Below are positions 6,985-15,169 of a DNA stretch of 60,343 nucleotides, in pieces. Origin of the DNA: Nitrosomonadales bacterium (GTDB lineage: Bacteria; Pseudomonadota; Gammaproteobacteria; Burkholderiales; Gallionellaceae); the NCBI GenBank assembly GCA_016177795.1, contig JACOUM010000011.1:1-60343 (forward strand), given 5' to 3'. The translations under genes were made by a program, and so were the position numbers. Within the stretch, counting starts at the first letter, position 1; every line of letters begins with the position of its first letter. The notes under the pieces were generated by a model, which saw nothing but the letters and a program-made list of their open reading frames with translations, did not search any database and was not told the origin of the DNA.

Positions 6985-8358
6985 ATGTCTCATGAATCTG
7001 ATTCAAACAATCAAGTAAGTTCCCCTAGCAGCATCACTAAAACCGCAGCCGTGCGACCGGCCGCCCGAACGCGCGCACCGCGCGCGCCGGACGGGCGGAC
7101 GAACGGCGAGGACTCACAGGGTACGCCGCCTTGTAACACAGTACCCTTAAAATACAATCCAGATAAATCCAAGCTGTTGCGTTTCGGGGTTGATAGCCTT
7201 TATCTCTCCTATCCCGGCGTGATGTCAGATGATTGTGATAAAAAACTCGCTCGCCTGAAAGAGCTTGCGCAAATGGAAGATGATCTCAGTCAGTCCATCG
7301 CCCAGGTGACAATCTGCGAGCATCTGTTCGAGGTGCGAGACAAAGGCGCTGGTCGTTTTTCTTATGTGCTAGTTGATAACGCTTACCGCATCCAGGCCAG
7401 CAACTCCCGCTCGAAATCCCTGCCCCTCGCCTATGTGCAGATTTCCAGCGAATATCTGACCCATGCCGGAATCGAAAAGTCCGAAGAAGCCCTGCGACAT
7501 ATCATCAACACGCTTGGCGTGGTGAATGAACCCGCGAATGTCAGCCGCGTGGACTTGTTCGCTGACTTCTGCGCCGATTGCGAGATGGATGCGTTCGAGC
7601 CGTTGCGCGATTGTGTGACACGGGTGGAAACCATGTCGCTGCATTACAGCTATGGGCGCTTCTCCGGCTGGAGCTTCGGATCAGGCGGCGATATTGTCGC
7701 GCGCCTCTACGATAAAACCCTCGAAGTCGAAAAGAAATCGCACAAGTTCTATTTGCATGAACTATGGAAGGCGGCGGGATGGGATGGAACAAGCCAGATA
7801 TGGCGCATGGAATTCGAGGCCAAGCGCAACGCCTTGGTGAGCCTGCAACTGCCCAAGCTCGCGCACCTGCTGCCGAATCAGGCCGCGCTCTGGCGCTACC
7901 TCACCGAAAACTGGCTGCGCCTCACCGTGCCAACAGAATCGGACAGCAACCGCGCACGCTGGAACAATCATCCGCTGTGGGACTTCATTGCTGCGGCATT
8001 TGATAGCGAAGGGGAGCAAGCCAAGCTGCAACGCTTCAACCCTGCCCGCCTGCCAGAGGATGAGCGGCTGTTCGTGCATGGCTTGGGCGGCATTACCTCA
8101 TTCATGGCCAGCCGTGGCATCGAGGACTTGGGCGAAGGGGTCGGCGAGTATTTGCACCAAGCCAAGGAATACCACGTCAGACGATCTGACTTTAAGCATG
8201 ACGGGATGGAGCGATATGTCGGGCGCAAAGTTAAGGCCAAGAATCGCCGCTACAACACAGTAAACAACGTGCAGCCGCTTCCTTCCGATCTAACCAAAAC
8301 AGAAGCCGCAGCCGTTGTCTATCAACAGTCCAAGGATGGTGAAAATGGAAACGACTGA
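6985..8358 (+). CDS. Rolling-circle-type replication initiation protein (Rep_trans / RstA-like)
   Basis: 457 codons with a good AAGGAG site. The core (about residues 60-330) has FGVDSLYLSYPG, the ARLYDKTLE segment with a candidate nicking tyrosine, and WRMEFEAKR, as in replication initiators of filamentous phages, pT181-type plasmids and integrated elements. Such proteins nick a double-strand origin and stay bound to the 5' end. The first 55 residues are a low-complexity Ala/Arg/Pro extension encoded over a GC-rich hairpin. The gene overlaps alpA by 14 bp. No integrase or coat genes follow, so the element is a remnant or a satellite that depends on other factors. Confidence 0.75.
   Translation: MSHESDSNNQVSSPSSITKTAAVRPAARTRAPRAPDGRTNGEDSQGTPPCNTVPLKYNPDKSKLLRFGVDSLYLSYPGVMSDDCDKKLARLKELAQMEDDLSQSIAQVTICEHLFEVRDKGAGRFSYVLVDNAYRIQASNSRSKSLPLAYVQISSEYLTHAGIEKSEEALRHIINTLGVVNEPANVSRVDLFADFCADCEMDAFEPLRDCVTRVETMSLHYSYGRFSGWSFGSGGDIVARLYDKTLEVEKKSHKFYLHELWKAAGWDGTSQIWRMEFEAKRNALVSLQLPKLAHLLPNQAALWRYLTENWLRLTVPTESDSNRARWNNHPLWDFIAAAFDSEGEQAKLQRFNPARLPEDERLFVHGLGGITSFMASRGIEDLGEGVGEYLHQAKEYHVRRSDFKHDGMERYVGRKVKAKNRRYNTVNNVQPLPSDLTKTEAAAVVYQQSKDGENGND
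7061..7098. repeat. GC-rich hairpin inside the 5' end of rep, candidate origin
   Basis: CCGCCCG (7061-7067) pairs with CGGGCGG (7092-7098), and CGCGCGC (7070-7076) pairs with GCGCGCG (7080-7086) around a 3-nt loop. This near-all-GC palindrome interrupts otherwise AT-richer coding sequence. pT181-family plasmids keep their double-strand origin inside rep, so it is a reasonable place for one here; that role is inferred. Confidence 0.45.
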
Positions 8359-8581
8359 TCTTGACCAAGCCATTCGAGCACAACAACACCAAACTGTTGA
8401 TTACCTCCTGCCGCGCAAGACTGTTGAGAAGCTGTCCGGCTTAAGCAGGGCAACAATTTACCGCATGATAAAATCCGGCAAGTTTCCACGGCCATTATCT
8501 ACCGGGGCGGGTGCAGTGCGTTGGCGGCAATCCGATGTGATTGCCTGGCAACGATCTCTTAACCCAACCGCTAGCGGCTGA
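8345..8581 (+). CDS. AlpA-family DNA-binding regulator
   Basis: 78 codons from the ATG at 8345; longer starts at 8315 and 8336 are possible. AAGGA lies 8 bp upstream of 8345. The sequence LLPRKTVEKLSGLSRATIYRMIKSGKFP followed by GAVRWRQSDVIAWQ is a MerR-like winged helix typical of AlpA regulators and excisionases of P4-like elements. The start overlaps the rep stop, so it is translated with rep. A role in controlling excision or rep expression is likely for the family, but the cognate integrase is absent. Confidence 0.8.
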   Translation: METTDLDQAIRAQQHQTVDYLLPRKTVEKLSGLSRATIYRMIKSGKFPRPLSTGAGAVRWRQSDVIAWQRSLNPTASG

Positions 8582-8606
8582 AAATTGGCGATAAGTCGTG
8601 ATTATC

Positions 8607-8627
8607 TGGGGGTATAAGTGGGGGTAT
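8607..8627. repeat. Two 9-bp direct repeats TGGGGGTAT
   Basis: Identical TGGGGGTAT copies at 8607-8615 and 8619-8627, 12 bp apart. They lie just beyond alpA at the right edge of the island. Closely spaced repeats of this type beside integrative elements can be arm-type binding sites of a tyrosine recombinase. No integrase gene is present to support this. Confidence 0.4.
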
Positions 8628-8714
8628 GTGAAAAATGCAAAAATACGCAGATTGAGCTATTAAGCGGCTTGCATGGCATGATTCAATAGTACCTATCACC
8701 AAGAATCGCAGATC

Positions 8715-8742
8715 AGCCCGCCTCCTGCGGGCTTTGTCTTGT
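8715..8742 (+). terminator. Intrinsic terminator after the rep-alpA element
   Basis: AGCCCGC (8715-8721), loop CTCCT, GCGGGCT (8727-8733), then a T-rich TTGTCTTG tail. It reads on the plus strand and separates the island from the minus-strand gene that follows. Confidence 0.75.
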
Positions 8743-8811
8743 TTTGTTATCCAGGCTATCCATCGGCAGAGGCAATAAAAACATCGGCGAGGAAGACGGC
8801 ATCCATGCGTA

Positions 8812-10410
8812 TTAAAGCTTCTCGCAACCCTTTCGTGCCACCTTGCAAGTCACCCGATAGTCAAGTCTGGCCTTCTCGGTTTCACCCAGAAATTCATAAG
8901 CCATGGCGCGCCCAAAATACGGCTTTGGATTCACGCCCATTTTTTTTCTGGCGGCGATCTCGATCGCCTGCGTGAAGGCATCTGCCGCCGCGCGCCAATC
9001 GCCTTTTTTTGCGTAGGCCGATCCCAGATTGTTGTAGGGAAAAGGCCAGTCCGGATGAAGCCTGGCCGCCAGGGTCAGATCTTTTATCGCCAGATCATAT
9101 TCATCCACCTTGATCAGCTCGGTTCCGCGATTGTAATAGATGCGGTATACCCCCGGCAGGTCTGGTCTATCCTTGACCAGCTTCTCCGCGTCATCCCACA
9201 GCATCAGCGGGTGGCCGAACGAACTCAAACGCTCCATCGAGATGGGGAACAGCGCCAGCGCCATTGCGGCCACGATGACCGAAGCCATGCGCCTGTCCAG
9301 CAGATCAAGCAGCAGCGGCAGCACACAGCATGCGCCCACCGCCCACAGGTAGCTGCGGTACAGCACGAAACTTTCCTGAATGCGCACCGTGGAAAACTCC
9401 GTCATGAACATCAGCCACGGGAACAGCATGGCCAGCCCGGCCAGCCCGGCGCGTCCGCGCTTCGCCAGCAACCACACCGCGCCAATGCCCCAAGCGAGGA
9501 ACGCAGCGAAGGCAAGCAGATAGGGGGACAGCAACGATTGCGCGAACGGCTCGCGCATATCTGCCGACATCCATGTCGGGTTGGGAAACAGCCACAGGCC
9601 GGCGTACTTGAAAAACAGCCACGCCTGCGTCAGCACGCTCAACGGATAATTTAGGTCGCTTTCGATGTCCAGCATCTCTGGCGCATAGATTTCATAGGTT
9701 GAGCCGAGCACGCCCTTCTTGGCCGCAACCACGAACAACGCGATCGCGGCGAGCGCAACGAATACGCCCCAGCGCTGCCGCAGCCGCGCGCGCCAGTCGT
9801 CATGCAGTAGCATGGTCAGCGCCAGTAGCACCGCCGGCAACATGATGGCGTGCTCCTTGGAATACACCGCCAAGTAATAGAATGGCACGCTCGCCCACAG
9901 CCACAGCGGTCTGTGCCGGACGCTGCCATGCAGATAAGCCAGCATGGCCAGCAGGCTGAACAGCGTCGCCATGACAATGGTGCGCTGCACCAGATATCCT
10001 GTGGCATACACCGCGACCGGATGCAGCGCGAACAACAGCGCCGCGCAAAAGGCCAGCGCGCGGGAACTCAGCAGCACATTGGCGCGCGCGCCGCAAACAG
10101 CGTCAAACAGCCGCGCCAGAAAAAAATACAGCGCTATCGCCACTGCCGCATGCAGCAGCAGGTTTTCCACGCGGAAATGCAGCATGTTCAACCCGAACGC
10201 AGCCTTGCCCCACGCCAGCGTGGCGTAAGGCAGCGAGCGCAACTCGAACAGGGAAAATTGGTATTTTGAAACCGGTTGATTGCCGTATTCATCGACCATG
10301 AAGAACGGCAGGTCGTCGAACACGATCGGATTCCACAGGAACTGCCCGTACAGCGCCGCGATAGCGCCTGTCAGAACAATCGGCAACAGCCAAACACGCC
10401 CAATCTGCAT
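8812..10410 (-). CDS. TMTC-like membrane glycosyltransferase with C-terminal TPR repeats
   Basis: 532 codons. About ten hydrophobic segments are followed by a TPR region (about residues 430-530; YYNRGTELIKVDEYDLAIKD, FPYNNLGSAYAKKGDWRAA). An acidic pair IVFDDLPFF sits in the first periplasmic loop after the first helix, as the DD/DE motif does in GT-C glycosyltransferases such as TMTC and PMT O-mannosyltransferases. It would use a lipid-linked sugar in the inner membrane. It lies directly downstream of the pilin gene, so pilin glycosylation is plausible (compare TfpW/TfpO genes beside pilA in Pseudomonas), but this is inference from position. A terminator separates the two genes, so read-through must be partial or it has its own promoter. 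Confidence 0.65.
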   Translation of the reverse strand: MQIGRVWLLPIVLTGAIAALYGQFLWNPIVFDDLPFFMVDEYGNQPVSKYQFSLFELRSLPYATLAWGKAAFGLNMLHFRVENLLLHAAVAIALYFFLARLFDAVCGARANVLLSSRALAFCAALLFALHPVAVYATGYLVQRTIVMATLFSLLAMLAYLHGSVRHRPLWLWASVPFYYLAVYSKEHAIMLPAVLLALTMLLHDDWRARLRQRWGVFVALAAIALFVVAAKKGVLGSTYEIYAPEMLDIESDLNYPLSVLTQAWLFFKYAGLWLFPNPTWMSADMREPFAQSLLSPYLLAFAAFLAWGIGAVWLLAKRGRAGLAGLAMLFPWLMFMTEFSTVRIQESFVLYRSYLWAVGACCVLPLLLDLLDRRMASVIVAAMALALFPISMERLSSFGHPLMLWDDAEKLVKDRPDLPGVYRIYYNRGTELIKVDEYDLAIKDLTLAARLHPDWPFPYNNLGSAYAKKGDWRAAADAFTQAIEIAARKKMGVNPKPYFGRAMAYEFLGETEKARLDYRVTCKVARKGCEKL

Positions 10411-10436
10411 GACACCTCCGACCGATCAATGTCCTT

Positions 10437-10470
10437 AAAAACACAAAAGCCGGGAAACCCGGCTTTTGTG
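10437..10470 (-). terminator. Terminator downstream of pilA
   Basis: Arms CACAAAAGCCGGG (10442-10454) and CCCGGCTTTTGTG (10458-10470) form a 13-bp stem with a 3-nt loop. On the minus strand it is followed by TTTTT (10437-10441 region). It ends most pilA transcripts before the glycosyltransferase gene. Confidence 0.85.
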
Positions 10471-10487
10471 ACGACCTTGGACCGTGA

Positions 10488-10976
10488 TTACTTACACAGA
10501 ACGTCAGTTACGCAAGTACCGCCCGAAGTCCATTTGATGCCGGCGGAACCGGCTTCCGGGGTCAGGGTGTAAACCAGACCCTTGGTGGGATCAGTATTGC
10601 CGACCAGCGCTGTCGTCGCTGCTACCGTGATTACCGGCACACCACCAGCTATAGCCACAGTTTTTGCAGAAATAACCTTGGTACCTGATAGAGCATTCGC
10701 ACAAGAACCATCAACAGCTGCACAACCAGTGGAGTACAAGTCGGCTGGAATACCATTGGAACCTGCAGCACACTCGGTGGCATAGCTGTTCGGGAAGTCG
10801 CCCATACAGATTTCCACGGCGGCCTTCAGCGCGGAAGTGCCTTGTACCAGTTCGGTTGCCTTGGCCTTCTTGGTGTAATCGCTGTAAGCAGGAATCGCCA
10901 CCGCGGCCAGGATACCGATAATCGCCACCACGATCATCAGTTCGATCAGGGTAAAGCCTTTTTGTACGTTTTTCAT
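10488..10976 (-). CDS. pilA: Type IV pilin (PilA-like major pilin)
   Basis: 162 codons. The type III signal MKNVQKG precedes [20 protein letters not shown], so prepilin peptidase would cut after Gly7, leaving Phe1 and Glu5 of the mature pilin. The hydrophobic helix continues to about residue 30. The globular part has four internal cysteines and a terminal pair ([10 protein letters not shown]) that would form the D-region disulfide loop. AAAGGAG lies 6 bp before the ATG. A sigma-54 promoter lies upstream and a strong terminator downstream, so it is probably a highly expressed single-gene unit. No other pilus assembly genes are nearby apart from the PilB-like ATPase in the adjacent signalling operon. 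Confidence 0.93.
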   Translation of the reverse strand: MKNVQKGFTLIELMIVVAIIGILAAVAIPAYSDYTKKAKATELVQGTSALKAAVEICMGDFPNSYATECAAGSNGIPADLYSTGCAAVDGSCANALSGTKVISAKTVAIAGGVPVITVAATTALVGNTDPTKGLVYTLTPEAGSAGIKWTSGGTCVTDVLCK

Positions 10977-11028
10977 GTAAAGCTCCTTTATTTAAGAAAC
11001 ACACACGATGTGTGTTGCCAGTCTATGC

Positions 11029-11045
11029 AGCAATAACCGAGCCAA
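11029..11045 (-). promoter_or_regulatory. Sigma-54 (RpoN) promoter of pilA
   Basis: On the minus strand TTGGCTCG-GTTA-TTGCT matches the -24/-12 consensus (TTGGCACG-N4-TTGCW) with one change and exact GG-to-GC spacing. It lies 53 bp upstream of the pilA ATG. RpoN control by PilR is known for pilA in several proteobacteria; no pilR is in the window. Confidence 0.8.
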
Positions 11046-11151
11046 CATTGCAATACATTGTTTTTAAAAAATTATAAAAATACCATCATCGGTCGATACG
11101 CCGAATCAGGACAGAAATCGTCACTTTGCTGACAATTTCCGTCAACGGCTG

Positions 11152-12756
11152 CTACGCATCCAGATTCACTCCCGGGATACTGCTCAAATCCACATCGTCG
11201 ATCTGTGCCTTGACCAGAAAGCGGTTGGCATATTCCAGATAGACTTTTTCGCGGATAAATACGTCAAACAGGTCGGGGTCGATATGCCCGTTTTCCTTGA
11301 ATTGGCCGAGGATGGTGAGTGATTCGGTCAGTGTTTTGCCTTCCTTGTATGGCCGGTCCTTGGCGGTAAGCGCCTCAAAGATATCGGCGATGCCCATCAG
11401 GCGCGCCGGCACCGACATCTGCTCGCGCGTCAACCCGCGCGGATAGCCTTTGCCGTCCATGCGTTCGTGGTGCCCCGCCGCATATTCGGTAACATTCCTG
11501 AGATGTCTCGGCCAGGGCAGGGACTCGAGCATCTTGATGGTGACGATGATGTGATGGTTGATGATCTCGCGCTCGGCCGCGGTCAGGGTGCCGGCATGAA
11601 TGGTCAGGTTTTCGACTTCGTCATCACTGAGAAAATTGCCGGTTTTCCCTTCGGTATTGCGCCATTGGTAACCGGCGATCCGGCGCACCCGTTGTTGCGC
11701 CTCTGCGGGCATCTTTTCGCCACCGACATTACAGTGACGCAGAAATTCGCGGTCATCATCGAGTTGGCGGACGCGCGCTTCGCAGTCCGCACGGAGCGTC
11801 TCGCCACTGCCCTGGCGCAGCATGGCAATCTCGGCATCGCGCTTGAGCACTTCGAATCGGGTGTCTAGCAGGTGAATGCGGTCAAAAATGGTTTGCAGTT
11901 TGGTTGCTTTATCCACCACATGCACCGGTGTGGTAATTTTGCCGCAATCATGCAGCAATCCGGCCATTTTCAATTCCTGCCGGTCTTTGTCGGACATGAC
12001 AAAGTCCTTGAGCGGCCCCTGGGTAGTACGATTGGCTGCTTCAGCCAGCATCATGGTCAGCACCGGCACGCGCGCGCAGTGCCCGCCGGTGTAGGGTGAT
12101 TTATCGTCGATGGCAGTGTTGATGAGCCGGATAAAGGATTCGAACAGCTCTTCCAGTTGTGCGATCAGGCGGCGATTGGTCAGCGCGATGGCGGCCTGCG
12201 AAGCGAGCGACTCCAGCAATTGCTGGTCGTCACTGGAGAACGGGACGACGGCGCCGCTTTTCCGGTCTTGCGCGTTGATGAGCTGCAGCACGCCGATGAT
12301 CTCGTTTTCATGGTTGCGCATCGGCACGGCAAGAAAAGACTGCGAGCGGTAACCGGTCTTGGCGTCGAAATTCTTGGTGCCGGAAAAATCGTAGCCTTGC
12401 TCGGTGTAGGCATCGGCAATATTTACCGTCTCGCCGCTCAACGCTGCGTGGCTGACCACCATCGCATTATTGGGATTGCCTTTTCTATCGTAAAGCTGGA
12501 CCGGGTAGAAGCTGATCGGCACGCCGCTGGTGCCGCCCATCGCGATCTTGAGCGAATCGGTGCGCATGATTTCGAAACGCAGCACCCGCTGTTCCGGCTC
12601 ATGCAGATAGAGCGTGCCGGCATCGGCGTTGGTGATGCGCTTGGCCGCCTCCAGAATCGTTTCCAGCAGGCTGTTGATGTTGCGCTGCTGGGACAGCGCA
12701 ATGCCGATTTCGTTGAGCTCTTTGAGGCGATGCAGGAGGCTGTCCGCAGAATCCAT
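11152..12756 (-). CDS. GAF-HD-GYP protein, probable cyclic-di-GMP phosphodiesterase
   Basis: 534 codons. A GAF sensor (about residues 15-195) precedes an HD-GYP domain (about 205-520). The metal-site motif is LLHDCGK (His269, Asp270) and the signature is HHERMDGKGYP (429-439, with GYP at 437-439). An insertion of roughly 110 residues separates the HD and GYP parts, longer than usual. HD-GYP domains hydrolyse c-di-GMP to pGpG or GMP. The start is 1 bp after the stop of the GAF-ATPase gene, and it is the last gene of the signalling operon. Cytoplasmic, with no membrane segment. Confidence 0.88.
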   Translation of the reverse strand: MDSADSLLHRLKELNEIGIALSQQRNINSLLETILEAAKRITNADAGTLYLHEPEQRVLRFEIMRTDSLKIAMGGTSGVPISFYPVQLYDRKGNPNNAMVVSHAALSGETVNIADAYTEQGYDFSGTKNFDAKTGYRSQSFLAVPMRNHENEIIGVLQLINAQDRKSGAVVPFSSDDQQLLESLASQAAIALTNRRLIAQLEELFESFIRLINTAIDDKSPYTGGHCARVPVLTMMLAEAANRTTQGPLKDFVMSDKDRQELKMAGLLHDCGKITTPVHVVDKATKLQTIFDRIHLLDTRFEVLKRDAEIAMLRQGSGETLRADCEARVRQLDDDREFLRHCNVGGEKMPAEAQQRVRRIAGYQWRNTEGKTGNFLSDDEVENLTIHAGTLTAAEREIINHHIIVTIKMLESLPWPRHLRNVTEYAAGHHERMDGKGYPRGLTREQMSVPARLMGIADIFEALTAKDRPYKEGKTLTESLTILGQFKENGHIDPDLFDVFIREKVYLEYANRFLVKAQIDDVDLSSIPGVNLDA

Positions 12757-12757
12757 G

Positions 12758-15157
12758 TCACTTGATGCAAACAGCGCGGATCTGATGCATGTCGGTGATG
12801 CCCTGCAGGACTTTTTCCATGCCGTCCTGCTTCAGGGTGTGCATGCCATCTTCAAGGCAGATGGCCAGCAGTTCGGCGACGCGCGCATGCTCCTGAATCG
12901 CTTTCTTCACCGCATCAGTGCCGATCAGCAGCTCGTGCAAACCCACGCGGCCGCGATAGCCGGTGCCGGTGCATTTGTCGCAACCGACCGGTTCGTACAG
13001 CGTGAATTGCCCCTTGTCATCGGCAAACAACTTGACCCACTCGGCATACAGCTTCTTGGTTTCGGCAGCCGGGTCTTTCTTCCATGCTGCGGTATTGAGC
13101 AGTTCGGTGCTGTATTCGCTGAGCATCGATTTCATTTCATCGGCGGTCGCAATATGGGGTTTCTTGCAGTCGCCGCACAGGCGCTTGCCCAAGCGTTGCG
13201 CGAGAATACCCAACAGCGCATCGGCAAAGTTGAACGGATCCATGCCCATGTCCAGCAGGCGGTTGATGGATTCCGGCGCGCTGTTGGTGTGCAGGGTGGC
13301 GAACACCAGGTGGCCGGTCAGCGAAGCCTCGATACCGATGGACACGGTTTCCTTGTCGCGCATTTCGCCGACCATGATTACGTCCGGGTCGGCACGCAGG
13401 AAGGCGCGCATGATCGTGGCAAAGTCCAGCCCGGCCTTTTTGTTGATCTGCACCTGGCGCAAGCCCTTCTGGGTGATTTCCACCGGGTCTTCGGCCGTCC
13501 ATATCTTGGTGTCCGGCTTGTTGATGTATTTGAGGATGGAATGCAGCGTAGTCGTTTTGCCGGAACCGGTCGGGCCGCATACGAAAAACAGTCCGTATGG
13601 TTTGCTGACCGTTTCCTTGATCAGTTCATTATTGCGCGCCGAGAAACCCATTTTCTCCAGCGGCAACGGTTCGCCGGAAGCGAGAATACGCATCACCACA
13701 TCCTCGACGCCACCCTGTGACGGGATGGTCGCCACGCGCAACTCGATGTCCAGCGGGCCGAATTTCTTGAACTTGATCTTGCCGTCCTGTGGCTTGCGCT
13801 TCTCGGAAATATCCAGGTCGCACATGATCTTGAGGCGCGTCACCAAGGCGTTACGATAAGTGGCGGGCACCTCGATGTAATTCAGCAGCGAGCCGTCCTT
13901 GCGTACGCGGATCTGGGTTTTCATCTTGCCTGGCCCTGGCTCGATATGAATATCGGACGCACCCATGCGGTAGGCATCCACGATGATCTTGTTCACCAGT
14001 TTGACCAGTTCGTTGTCGGCCGCCGCATTGACGTCCTCCTGGCTGACCGCTGCGGCTTCTTCATCCTCCCCGCCGAGGCTGGACAATAAATCGTCCATCG
14101 ACGACTCATCCGCAGCGAACCCGCCAGTGATGTCAGACGCTCCCCCGCCATAGAACGACCCGAGGGTCTGCTTGAATTCGCGTTGCGAGCAAACTCTGTA
14201 GACCAGCCGGTGCTTGGGGAAAATGTTGTTGACCACCCGGGAAGCCTGGGTTCGTTCCGGATCGGTAGTTAAAATCACCAATCCCTCCTGGGTTTCCTCG
14301 ATCGGAATCCAGTGGCTGCTTTCGACATATTCGCGCTTCAGATTTTTCAGCAAGTCGGCAGGTTTGATGCGGTCCGCCTTGTAGGGTTCATAAGGAACCC
14401 CGAAGAAGCTGGACAACGCCTTGCCCAATGCAGGGATGCTGACCTGGAATTCATCGATCAGCACTTCTTCGATATCGACTCCCTTGCGCCGCGCAGTGCG
14501 GGTCGCCAGCTCGAACTCGGCGGCGGACAGCACCGCATCAGCGACCAGATAATCATATTTGGTTTTGACAATGCTGCTCTGCTGACGTTGCCGCAGCGCC
14601 ACGGCCATGGTCTGCGCCAGTTCCTGCACGCCTTCCTCGATCATTGCAGCAAACGAAACGCCGGCCTTGTTGTTGATGACCTGAATGACCCCGACCAAGT
14701 CTCCGCTCGTCGCATCCAGAATCGGCGCGACCAGCATTTGCTTGGTGCGGTAGCCGGTGCGCTTGTCTACTTCCTGCAGAAAACGCAAATGCGAACTGTA
14801 GCCGGCGAGTTCCTTTTCGTCGTAAACATCCTTGATGTTGAGCAGCTTCTTGTGCATTGCCGCATACCCGGCAACGCTTTGTTCGGCAATCGGCAGCTTG
14901 AGATCCTTGAAAGAATTCAGGCCGGTTTTGACTTTGGAAATAAGCGAGGCATTGTCTTCGGCCACCACATAGATGGTCAGCCGGTCGGCATTGAATAGCG
15001 TACAGATGTCCTTGCTGACATCCAGCATGATTTCGTCAATGTTGCTGGTGGCATGTATCCTGTTGACGACGTGATTGAGATTTTTGGTGAACTCAAGCTT
15101 GAGGCTGATCTCGCCGACCTTGCCATCCGCGCTATTGGTTGCCATTGCTGTGCTCAT
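12758..15157 (-). CDS. GAF-domain fused to a PilB/GspE-type secretion ATPase
   Basis: 799 codons. Domains in order: GAF (about 25-190), a degenerate GspE/MshE N-terminal domain (about 205-340), an acidic linker (345-375) and the AAA-like ATPase (385-780). Walker A is GPTGSGKTT (528-536), and an Asp-box/Walker B region follows (RADPDVIMVGEMRD). Two Cys pairs (CGDC and CDKC) form the zinc site found in PilB and GspE. PilB-type ATPases power pilus extension, and some bind c-di-GMP through the MshEN domain. An N-terminal GAF sensor is not part of ordinary PilB. No pilC or pilD is adjacent, so it may be a specialised or second pilus motor. It is tightly coupled to the HD-GYP gene. Confidence 0.88.
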   Translation of the reverse strand: MSTAMATNSADGKVGEISLKLEFTKNLNHVVNRIHATSNIDEIMLDVSKDICTLFNADRLTIYVVAEDNASLISKVKTGLNSFKDLKLPIAEQSVAGYAAMHKKLLNIKDVYDEKELAGYSSHLRFLQEVDKRTGYRTKQMLVAPILDATSGDLVGVIQVINNKAGVSFAAMIEEGVQELAQTMAVALRQRQQSSIVKTKYDYLVADAVLSAAEFELATRTARRKGVDIEEVLIDEFQVSIPALGKALSSFFGVPYEPYKADRIKPADLLKNLKREYVESSHWIPIEETQEGLVILTTDPERTQASRVVNNIFPKHRLVYRVCSQREFKQTLGSFYGGGASDITGGFAADESSMDDLLSSLGGEDEEAAAVSQEDVNAAADNELVKLVNKIIVDAYRMGASDIHIEPGPGKMKTQIRVRKDGSLLNYIEVPATYRNALVTRLKIMCDLDISEKRKPQDGKIKFKKFGPLDIELRVATIPSQGGVEDVVMRILASGEPLPLEKMGFSARNNELIKETVSKPYGLFFVCGPTGSGKTTTLHSILKYINKPDTKIWTAEDPVEITQKGLRQVQINKKAGLDFATIMRAFLRADPDVIMVGEMRDKETVSIGIEASLTGHLVFATLHTNSAPESINRLLDMGMDPFNFADALLGILAQRLGKRLCGDCKKPHIATADEMKSMLSEYSTELLNTAAWKKDPAAETKKLYAEWVKLFADDKGQFTLYEPVGCDKCTGTGYRGRVGLHELLIGTDAVKKAIQEHARVAELLAICLEDGMHTLKQDGMEKVLQGITDMHQIRAVCIK

Positions 15158-15169
15158 TGCTGCTCCTGT

